Of a DNA stretch of 48,151 bases, positions 41,983-48,151 are shown one piece after another. The stretch lies in assembly GCA_045541135.1 (NCBI GenBank), contig JAZQIO010000007.1:1-48151 (forward strand), in the 5' to 3' direction. Positions within the stretch are counted from its first letter, which is position 1, and each line of letters begins with the position of its first letter. The position numbers and the translations under genes are program-made. The stretch is from CAZNKU01 sp045541135. GTDB lineage: Bacteria > Bacillota > Clostridia > Monoglobales > Firm-18. Below the pieces are notes generated by a model. That model did not search any database. It was not told the DNA's origin and saw only the letters and a list, made by a program, of their open reading frames with translations.

Positions 41983-43326
41983 ATGAGTTATGTTTTAGGA
42001 ACCACACCAACAATAAATATACCGACAAATGCCGATAACTTCGTAATAGAAGAACTATTGCAAAATTATACTTACGGCGTAAAATGGAATATTATATGCA
42101 AATTAAATAACTGTATTACTATGGGAAATTACAAGAAATCAAATCGCAGAAATGGAGAGTATGTTATAAATGTTACCGATGACGGAGTATATGTAGAAGG
42201 CTGCGATTATTGTGCAACAATGCGTGGCTTTTTAACACTTCTGGAAAGAATCAAATATTCTGCAGAAGACGATTTTTTTTACATTGAAAATTGCTGTATA
42301 ACCGAAAAACCGTTAATTGATTTCAGATGTGTTCATTTATGTATATTCCCCGAAACAAAGCTTGATTTTTTGAAAAAGTGTGTTCGTTCCTGTGCAATTG
42401 CAAAATTTTCACATATCATATTTGAATTTTGGGGTATGCTGAAGTTTGATTGTATGAAGGAATTATCCTGGCCGTTTGCTTACAATAAGGAAGAAATAAA
42501 AAATATTGTAATTGAAGCAAATGCCTTAGGTGTGGAAATTATACCTATGTTTAATCATCTCGGGCATGCATCAGCTTGTCGTGAAATCAATGGAAAACAT
42601 GTTGTTTTAGATCAGAATCCATGCTATGAATATATGTTTGACTCATATGGGTGGATTTGGAATTTTAAAAGGAATGATGTGTACGAATTATTAAGCAAAA
42701 TCCGAAATGAGCTGATGGAAGTTTGTGGAGAAGGAAGCTATTTTCATATTGGATGTGATGAGGCATATTCTATCGGAAGCGACGAGGAAGAAGCCCTGAA
42801 AATGGCAGAATATCTAAACAGAGTTTCCAATGAGCTGCAATCAAAAGGGCGCCGTGCAATAATGTGGCACGATATGCTACTTTCCAAAGAAGAATTTGAA
42901 GGATATGTTGCAACATCAACCCTCAAAACATCTGATATACTTATTCAAAATATAGATAAAAACATTATAATTGCAGACTGGCAATATTCATGCCATAACG
43001 AAACCTGGAAAACATCACAAAAGTTTAAAGAAAATGGCTTTGATGTAGTTTGCTGTCCGTGGGATAATAGCAAAAACATAAAAGAAGCAGTAGATACTGT
43101 TACCACAAATGAGCTTTACGGTATTATTCACACAACATGGCACACTCTATTTCGCGGATTCCGGGAAATGATTTATGCCGGCGTTATTTCTTATGGTACA
43201 ACCAAAGAAAATCTTGATGATATACGTAGATTCTATTGTGCTTCAGTAGCAAGAAAGGCATTGCCGGCATACGGTGAATATGAAAAATGCGGTTGGTCGG
43301 AAAAAATGACCGGTGCGGGATTATAA
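41983..43326 (+). CDS. GH20-type beta-N-acetylhexosaminidase, cytoplasmic
   Basis: A 447-residue protein. Residues 5-105 resemble the GH20b accessory domain, and 110-430 the GH20 TIM barrel. The catalytic pair is D259-E260 in FHIGCDEAY (family consensus HIGGDE), and IIPMFNHLGHAS carries the conserved His/Gly segment. GH20 enzymes remove terminal N-acetylglucosamine or N-acetylgalactosamine using the substrate's own acetamido group. No signal peptide, so it trims imported oligosaccharides. The open frame extends to 41905, but AAAGAGG before ATG 41983 and homology at MSYVLG favour the shorter form. The last residue of the usual HIGGDE block is kept but the second Gly is Cys. It is monocistronic and divergent from AraC 4. 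Confidence 0.85.
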   Translation: MSYVLGTTPTINIPTNADNFVIEELLQNYTYGVKWNIICKLNNCITMGNYKKSNRRNGEYVINVTDDGVYVEGCDYCATMRGFLTLLERIKYSAEDDFFYIENCCITEKPLIDFRCVHLCIFPETKLDFLKKCVRSCAIAKFSHIIFEFWGMLKFDCMKELSWPFAYNKEEIKNIVIEANALGVEIIPMFNHLGHASACREINGKHVVLDQNPCYEYMFDSYGWIWNFKRNDVYELLSKIRNELMEVCGEGSYFHIGCDEAYSIGSDEEEALKMAEYLNRVSNELQSKGRRAIMWHDMLLSKEEFEGYVATSTLKTSDILIQNIDKNIIIADWQYSCHNETWKTSQKFKENGFDVVCCPWDNSKNIKEAVDTVTTNELYGIIHTTWHTLFRGFREMIYAGVISYGTTKENLDDIRRFYCASVARKALPAYGEYEKCGWSEKMTGAGL

Positions 43327-43327
43327 T

Positions 43328-43450
43328 GTGGATTTTATCAGTAATTTTTGCAATGTAATTGTGTCAAAATTATATTTCAAGGATAAATTCTATGGTATGC
43401 AATTGACAGGAATCGGCTTAGGATTATTTTCTGTTTTGCTCATCAAATAA
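43328..43450 (+). CDS. Possible small membrane peptide
   Basis: A 40-codon open frame starting with GTG, just after the GH20-type stop. The N-terminal half is mixed. The C-terminal half, from residue 24 (MQLTGIGLGLFSVLLIK), looks like one membrane helix with a terminal lysine. No clear ribosome binding site is seen. The frame also runs a few codons upstream into GH20, and the stop lies inside a hairpin arm. It may be a genuine small peptide, a gene remnant or chance. No family is recognised. Confidence 0.25.
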   Translation: MDFISNFCNVIVSKLYFKDKFYGMQLTGIGLGLFSVLLIK

Positions 43451-43494
43451 CCAAAAGCGTGTTTTTGCTATTTGATGAGCAAAAACACGCTTTT
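43434..43494. terminator. Overlapping, mutually exclusive hairpins
   Basis: TTTTGCTCATCAAATA (43434-43449) is perfectly complementary to 43469-43484. AAAAGCGTGTTTTTGC (43453-43468) is perfectly complementary to 43479-43494. The two right arms share 43479-43484, so only one 16-bp stem can form fully. The second stem, followed by T-rich DNA, is a terminator for the plus strand; its mirror, entered from the A/T-rich side, can serve the minus-strand gene ending at 43533. Confidence 0.7.
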
Positions 43495-43532
43495 TATATC
43501 CTTAACAGTACAACTCAATAGTCAGTGTTTTT

Positions 43533-44627
43533 TTACAATTCTACTTCTTCAATTCCGTTTTTATAAGCTTCTGTCAAAGCCATAATAACAGGTCCGAATA
43601 CGTGGCTGTCGTTGCGTCTTGGCATTGGGATTGTAAGGTATGCTTCAACAGTACCCTTCATATCTCCCTCACCGGGACAACAGCATCCGCATGAACCCTT
43701 GTCTATTGAAAAGTCAGGGTTTATACATTCTTTGCAAAGTCCCTCAATGCCCTTTTTGAAAACAGGCATATAAGTTTCCTTATCAAGTATACCACGTCGC
43801 ATACCTATACCTATTGCATATAAGAATATACCCGTTCCTGATGCTTCTTCCCATGCTAATGGTTCGCACACTTCCTGTCTCCACAATCCGCGGAAATTCT
43901 GATGTTTAATCAAAGCCTCGCAATGTGCCTTAAATCTTCCAACAGCTTCTGCGTAATATTCGGAATCTTCGGGCAGATATCTTACAAGCTCTGTCATACC
44001 AAGGATACCCCAACCGTTACCTCTTGACCAATGGTCGTCGGAAACCTTTGTTTTATCCTCTAAAAATCCTCTTGTCTGATGCAAAAGTCCATTAGACTTA
44101 TCCATAAATACATCGTACATTTTAAAGCACTGCTCTACAGCATAATCTATATATTTCTGTTCATTAAGGATAATTCCTGCATAAAGCATAAATGGAGTTA
44201 CGGCAAATACTACGTCAATCCATACCTTGTTGTGATCATAGGGTGCACAAATAATACCGTCAAAGCTTCGCGGTGCATTAACTGTTAAATCAGCATATTC
44301 TTTGATAAGGTCTTTGTTCTCATCAAAATATCCTTTCATTACTGCCCAGCCTTTTCCAAGACCACCCACGCGGTAGTTATCAAAACTTCCGTTGAAAAAC
44401 ACATCGGGGTCGTTAAAACGTTCAGGATATTTTGCAAGATAACTGTTTACTTCAGCTATCCACTCTTTATCATCTGCAGCAGCTGCTGCCTGTATACCTG
44501 CAAACATGGAAAGTATACCGGGATAATTACGCAAAGGATTTGAGGTATAATGAGGATCCTTTTCCTTGGTACCCGTTAGGGTAGATGCATAATCCCATAT
44601 TTTTTTAGCTAAAATTAATGGTTTCAT
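43533..44627 (-). CDS. GH88/GH105-type unsaturated uronyl hydrolase
   Basis: A 364-residue (alpha/alpha)6-barrel enzyme. The signature DDHWSRGNGWGILGMTELVRYLP (residues 198-220) is diagnostic of the YteR/unsaturated-glucuronyl-hydrolase group. D138 in KVWIDVVFAV corresponds to the catalytic Asp of YteR. These enzymes hydrate the 4,5-unsaturated uronate left by polysaccharide lyases, releasing it from the oligosaccharide. No signal peptide, so cytoplasmic. An AAGGAG site is followed by TTG (44633, 5 bp) and ATG (44627, 11 bp); I list the ATG, but TTG is possible. It lies 49 bp after the Gfo/Idh/MocA gene in the AraC 5 module, and complements the lyase at 27250-31098. Confidence 0.88.
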   Translation of the reverse strand: MKPLILAKKIWDYASTLTGTKEKDPHYTSNPLRNYPGILSMFAGIQAAAAADDKEWIAEVNSYLAKYPERFNDPDVFFNGSFDNYRVGGLGKGWAVMKGYFDENKDLIKEYADLTVNAPRSFDGIICAPYDHNKVWIDVVFAVTPFMLYAGIILNEQKYIDYAVEQCFKMYDVFMDKSNGLLHQTRGFLEDKTKVSDDHWSRGNGWGILGMTELVRYLPEDSEYYAEAVGRFKAHCEALIKHQNFRGLWRQEVCEPLAWEEASGTGIFLYAIGIGMRRGILDKETYMPVFKKGIEGLCKECINPDFSIDKGSCGCCCPGEGDMKGTVEAYLTIPMPRRNDSHVFGPVIMALTEAYKNGIEEVEL

Positions 44628-44676
44628 ATCCAAACAATCTCCTTAAGGTATTTTTTATATTATATACCGAAAAACA

Positions 44677-45714
44677 TTAATCTTCAAGAGAAATATCAGA
44701 AAGGTCTGCAACAACACCTGTTTTTTCAGCCTCGTACATTTTCCATACCACACGAAGACCTGCAAGAGCAGATTTTGCATCTGTAAGAGGTTTTTTACCA
44801 TTTATTATACAGTCTGCAAAATGCTTAATTTCGTGCTGAGTTTCTTTTGAGCAATCTGCTCCTCTTCTCCACAACTCTTTGAATGTTCTTTGTTCCTCAA
44901 GACCGGGTACGTGCTCTGCAGATGCATCATAAAGTCTTATTACACCATCGATATGGTCATAATCCAGCAAGCCTTTTTCAGTCTGTATCTGGAAGTCATA
45001 ACCAAGTCTTGTACCTCTTGCACCCCATGTTGCACCGTGGTAACCAACTGCACCGTTTTCAAATTGGAATATTGCGGCACTTGTTCCCTCTTTCATAAGC
45101 CAGGGTGTACCTACTCTTGAACCAAAGTGCATACCCTTTAAAGGCTTGCCAAGGAACCAAAGCATTATATCTACATAGTGACATCCGTGACTAAAGAACT
45201 GACCTCCGCCAAGACGTGAATCGCTTTTCCATGAGCCTTCTTCAGTTCTTGTAAGCTGTTCTGTCCATATTGACATCTGCATAACCTTACCGTATTCACC
45301 TGAATCTATCATTTCCTTAAGCTTTACAACTCCCGGCCAGTAGCGAACGGGATATGCACACATAAGTACAACTCCCTCTTTTTCACATGTTTCCATAAGG
45401 CTTATACATTCTTCTTCGGAATTACAAAGAGGTTTTTCCATAAGGATATGCTTTTTATGGCGTGCAAAAAACATACCGCATTCATAGTGAAGGTGGTGAG
45501 GAAGTACGCAAAGAATTGCATCAACCTTGTCAACCATAGTTTTATAATCTGCTGTAACATACGGATTGTTAAGTACAGAAGCTACGTCATTTGCTCTTTC
45601 TATTTCCGTATCACACACAGCAGTTATTTCAACATTTTCAACCAAATTCACACCTTTTGCATGATTTTTCATCATACCACCGCATCCGATAAGTCCAAGT
45701 CTTATTTTCTCCAT
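44677..45714 (-). CDS. Gfo/Idh/MocA-family oxidoreductase 1
   Basis: A 345-residue NAD(P)-dependent oxidoreductase. The Rossmann fingerprint GLIGCGGMMKNH is at residues 6-17, the lysine motif MEKPLCNSEEE near residue 97, and a C-terminal GFO_IDH_MocA beta sheet includes FSHGCHYVDIMLWFLGKP. Members oxidise or epimerise sugars, or use NAD in glycoside cleavage (GH109-like). The absence of a signal peptide favours a cytoplasmic sugar dehydrogenase. GAAAGGAAG places the start at ATG 45714; the frame extends to 45774. It is the first gene of the module divergent from AraC 5, ahead of the uronyl hydrolase, so oxidation of a uronate or derived sugar is likely. Confidence 0.85.
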   Translation of the reverse strand: MEKIRLGLIGCGGMMKNHAKGVNLVENVEITAVCDTEIERANDVASVLNNPYVTADYKTMVDKVDAILCVLPHHLHYECGMFFARHKKHILMEKPLCNSEEECISLMETCEKEGVVLMCAYPVRYWPGVVKLKEMIDSGEYGKVMQMSIWTEQLTRTEEGSWKSDSRLGGGQFFSHGCHYVDIMLWFLGKPLKGMHFGSRVGTPWLMKEGTSAAIFQFENGAVGYHGATWGARGTRLGYDFQIQTEKGLLDYDHIDGVIRLYDASAEHVPGLEEQRTFKELWRRGADCSKETQHEIKHFADCIINGKKPLTDAKSALAGLRVVWKMYEAEKTGVVADLSDISLED

Positions 45715-45730
45715 TATAAATCTTCCTTTC

Positions 45731-45757
45731 TTGACTTTTTCAAAAATTTTATATAAT
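45731..45757 (+). promoter_or_regulatory. Possible promoter of AraC gene 5
   Basis: TTGACT (45731-45736) is followed by TATAAT at 45752-45757, giving a short 15-bp spacer. Another TATAAT at 45757-45762 gives 20 bp. Neither spacing is ideal, so activation may be needed. Confidence 0.4.
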
Positions 45758-45839
45758 ATAATTATAGAGTACATAGAAACTTATGTATTTACACAAAAAA
45801 ACCATTTTTTTGTATTATTTGTGCAAAAGAGGTGAGACA

Positions 45840-46709
45840 ATGGCAGAATATGCAAAAACACTTTTTTCTGATTTTCTTTCAGTTAAATCAATTATTACCG
45901 TTTTTCACACAGACCTTAAGGGAGTAAATTCTCTTGGTGAATCTCATAATTTCTGGGAATTTTTGTATGTGGATAAGGGTATTCACAAGGTATCCGTTGA
46001 CAATACTGAATATACTCTCGAAGAAGGCCAAATGATGGTATATGCACCCCTTGCCTTTCACATTGCCCCCGAACCAAGTGAGGCAAAGGTAAATATAGTA
46101 AGCTTTGAATCCACATCAGATGCCATGTCTTACTTTTCAAACAAAATCATAACTCTTTCGGGCAAACAGCGACAGATTTTATCACGCATTATGTCTTTGG
46201 GTGAAAAATGTTTCGAAAAAATTTCTCCCGATTCAGGACTTAAAGGAATGATTCCACGTAAAGACGCAGAGGCATCCGAACTTCAGAATTTAAAAAACAA
46301 TCTTGAACTTTTACTTATAGATATGTATGAAAAAAACGAAAGTACAAGTTCAAAACCCGAAAATTCAAATTATCAGAATCAGAATATAAAAATTTTTGAT
46401 ACAGTAACAAGCTATCTGAAAAGCAATATAACAAAAAATATTACTCTCGAAGAAATATGCCGTGATTGTGCAATAAGCCTGTCACAACTTAAAAGGGTAT
46501 GTCAAACCCAATGCGGAATGTCTCCAATCTCATACTTTATAGCTTTGAAGCTTGATGAAGCAAAAAGGATGATAAGCGATTCAGACATGAACTTTACACA
46601 AATTTCCGAAGCGTTGGGATTTACAACCGTTCACTATTTTTCAAAGCTTTTTAAAAACAAGGTTGGCGTTTCTCCATCGGAATATGCAAAATCGGTATAT
46701 AAAAAATAG
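45840..46709 (+). CDS. AraC-family regulator 5
   Basis: A 289-residue AraC regulator. The N-terminal cupin (about residues 15-95: SHNFWEFLYVDKGIHKVSVDNTEYTLEEGQMMVYAPLAFHIAPEP) is followed by a central helical linker and a C-terminal HTH pair, about 195-285 (LEEICRDCAISLSQLKRVCQTQCGMSPISYFIALKL; FTQISEALGFTTVHYFSKLFKNKVGVSPSEYAK). The open frame begins at 45783, but AGAGGTGAGACA fits ATG 45840. It is divergent from the Gfo/Idh/MocA and uronyl hydrolase genes, its probable targets. A terminator overlaps its stop codon. Confidence 0.92.
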   Translation: MAEYAKTLFSDFLSVKSIITVFHTDLKGVNSLGESHNFWEFLYVDKGIHKVSVDNTEYTLEEGQMMVYAPLAFHIAPEPSEAKVNIVSFESTSDAMSYFSNKIITLSGKQRQILSRIMSLGEKCFEKISPDSGLKGMIPRKDAEASELQNLKNNLELLLIDMYEKNESTSSKPENSNYQNQNIKIFDTVTSYLKSNITKNITLEEICRDCAISLSQLKRVCQTQCGMSPISYFIALKLDEAKRMISDSDMNFTQISEALGFTTVHYFSKLFKNKVGVSPSEYAKSVYKK

Positions 46710-46737
46710 GGGCTGTAAAATTTTTACAGCCCCTTTG
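46709..46737 (+). terminator. Rho-independent terminator of AraC gene 5
   Basis: GGGGCTGTAA pairs with TTACAGCCCC across a short AT loop (46709-46733) and a T run follows at 46734-46736. The stem begins in the TAG stop codon. The remaining gap to 46971 shows nothing recognisable. Confidence 0.85.
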
Positions 46738-46970
46738 TTAATGGGAATAGGAAAAAATGTTCAGAATGGACAAACTGAGCCAAAGTTGTATGTTTATACT
46801 ACGCAGGCGAAGTTTGTTCGTAGCAAAAAGAATTGAAAAATAAGAACAATCCAATAAAATGAGATTTTTCAACCAAATTGAAAAGTTTTATAAATATAAA
46901 TCATTTGACTTTATTATATTATATTTATCCTCTTTTTGCGGTCTGGACTTTTTTTACATTCCATATTATT

Positions 46971-48119
46971 TTATAATGTTATAAATTTATGACTCTGTGC
47001 CGATTCACGTACCTTCATACAAATGTACGCACTGCTTAGACCCTCGTCAAGGCTTGCAACAGATTTATCTCCGTTCATCAACGCCATGAAATCCTCCATA
47101 AGTGCATAGTCACCACCACTGTGATTACCTCCTGTGGCAGGTTTAACAACAAATCGTTCAACCTTTTTTTCGTCGTGGCTGAACAACAAAATTTCATCTT
47201 TATTCCAGTCAAATTCCAAAGTTGCTCTGTGGCCTATCATTCTCATACCACGTCTGCCTGCAAGATGTCTTGCAACAAAATTTTGTGTATAAACAGCATG
47301 CATACCGTTTTCATAACGCATTAATATTGTACCGCTATCCTGATTTCCCGTACTTTTTGCAAAGGAGCAATGATTACCGCGAGGGTTATCACCTAACTTT
47401 TCCACTACAACCTTTGAGCTTTCAAGACAGGTTTCGTAATCGGGGCAGTCGGGACACTGCATATTTTCAGGCTTTTCACCTTTAAATATCATTTTTGACT
47501 CCATAGCACAAACCTCAACAGGCTTCATACCAAGAACATAGTTTATGTAGTCAATATCATGTGTTGCCTTTTGAAGAAACAAACCGCCTGTAATACCGTC
47601 ATCGTGGTACCAATCTTTATAATAAACTCTGCCGTAAGGAACATTGTTATATGCCTGAATCTGCGAAAGTGTTCCAAGCACACCGCTGTCATATATTTCT
47701 TTTGCTTTTTGAAGAAGAACGGTAATTCTTAATGGGAATGAAGTAATACCACCTGCTTCGTTTTCCTCCACCGCCTTTTTAAGCTCATTATAATCCTCCA
47801 TAGTTGTAACAACCGGCTTTTCCAAAAACAACGGAATATTTCTTTTCAAAACTTCCACTGCGTATGTTTTATGAAGGTCGCATCTTGTAGCAACAAACAC
47901 ACCGTCAAGCTTTTCCTTATCAAGCATTTCAATTGCATCAGTGTACAATTTAATCTTTTCAACGTCCAAAAGTGGATTTTTTGCAATTCTTGTTTTTACA
48001 TTTTCCAAATCAATATCTGCTATTGCCGCCACTTCCAATTCAGGAAAAAACTTTAGTTCATTTTCCAGAACCCCGCTTGCACGGTTGCCAAAACCTATTA
48101 TACCTATTTTTTTACTCAT
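46971..48119 (-). CDS. Gfo/Idh/MocA-family oxidoreductase 2 with cysteine cluster
   Basis: A 382-residue NAD(P)-dependent oxidoreductase. The Rossmann motif GIIGFGNRASG is at residues 6-16 and the catalytic-lysine motif FLEKPV at 98-103. KATHDIDYINYVLG (184-197) provides the His/Asp of the sugar-binding site. An insertion near residues 218-252 carries C222-x2-C225-x5-C231 and C251, a possible zinc-binding knuckle. Such a cluster is seen in some Firmicutes members, but its function is not known. Cytoplasmic. AAAGGAGA precedes ATG 48119. Its operon partners, if any, lie beyond the window. It could oxidise an inositol, uronate or amino sugar. Confidence 0.85.
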   Translation of the reverse strand: MSKKIGIIGFGNRASGVLENELKFFPELEVAAIADIDLENVKTRIAKNPLLDVEKIKLYTDAIEMLDKEKLDGVFVATRCDLHKTYAVEVLKRNIPLFLEKPVVTTMEDYNELKKAVEENEAGGITSFPLRITVLLQKAKEIYDSGVLGTLSQIQAYNNVPYGRVYYKDWYHDDGITGGLFLQKATHDIDYINYVLGMKPVEVCAMESKMIFKGEKPENMQCPDCPDYETCLESSKVVVEKLGDNPRGNHCSFAKSTGNQDSGTILMRYENGMHAVYTQNFVARHLAGRRGMRMIGHRATLEFDWNKDEILLFSHDEKKVERFVVKPATGGNHSGGDYALMEDFMALMNGDKSVASLDEGLSSAYICMKVRESAQSHKFITL

Positions 48120-48151
48120 AACTATTTATCTCCTTTTAACTCCACGGATAA

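Noticed and set aside
46738..46970. Gap between AraC 5 and the last oxidoreductase, checked for a small RNA or gene
   Set aside because: No coding frame, stable long hairpin or recognised RNA motif is visible; it is AT-rich unassigned DNA.

Overview
The window looks like the chromosome of an AT-rich, low-GC Gram-positive anaerobe of the class Clostridia. The evidence is strong AGGAGG-type ribosome binding sites, near-consensus sigma-A promoters, three surface proteins with S-layer homology (SLH) domains, and several glycan enzymes without signal peptides. The signal peptide + SLH + atrophied-Ig style of the surface proteins resembles gut polysaccharide degraders of the Monoglobus type. That placement is inference. 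I see no tRNA, rRNA, CRISPR array, intact insertion sequence or prophage gene.

Layout. 1-348: extragenic repeat. 349-1341: metallophosphoesterase. 1488-4950: lipoprotein followed by proB-proA-proC (proline synthesis). 5036-6517: serine hydrolase of the beta-lactamase fold. 6562-6795: small DUF4190-like membrane protein behind a perfect consensus promoter. 6963-9034: D-malate/tartrate dehydrogenase divergent from a LysR regulator, with an 18-bp palindrome between them. 9035-9351: island of hairpin repeats. 9352-12243: yjbQ-like, SIS isomerase and TIM-like isomerase genes divergent from a DeoR regulator. 12307-12690: VOC protein.

12.9-48.1 kb is a large glycan-utilisation region. It is built from five modules, each an AraC-family regulator divergent from an enzyme gene or operon: (1) CBM9-like protein, nagA, ceramidase-like hydrolase, two SGNH hydrolases and an MFS transporter; (2) a DUF4964/DUF4965 glutaminase-A-like protein; (3) an N-acylglucosamine 2-epimerase-like protein, an SLH protein, a giant SLH/discoidin/Ig-like protein, an SLH-anchored heparinase II/III-type lyase and a secreted lectin-like protein, followed by an amidohydrolase and an acetyl-xylan-esterase-like protein; (4) a cytoplasmic GH20-type hexosaminidase; (5) a Gfo/Idh/MocA oxidoreductase plus a GH88/GH105-type unsaturated uronyl hydrolase. 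A second Gfo/Idh/MocA gene closes the window.

Inferred working model: an SLH-bound lyase cuts a uronic-acid- and amino-sugar-containing polysaccharide at the wall, helped by large binding proteins. Oligosaccharides enter the cell (the only visible transporter is the MFS protein). Inside, esterases remove acyl groups, the GH88/GH105 enzyme removes the unsaturated uronate, GH20 releases N-acetylhexosamine, and the epimerase and NagA handle the amino sugar. nagB, an amino-sugar kinase, the KDG pathway genes and any ABC or PTS importer are absent here. Start codons were chosen from ribosome binding sites; several differ from the longest open frame.
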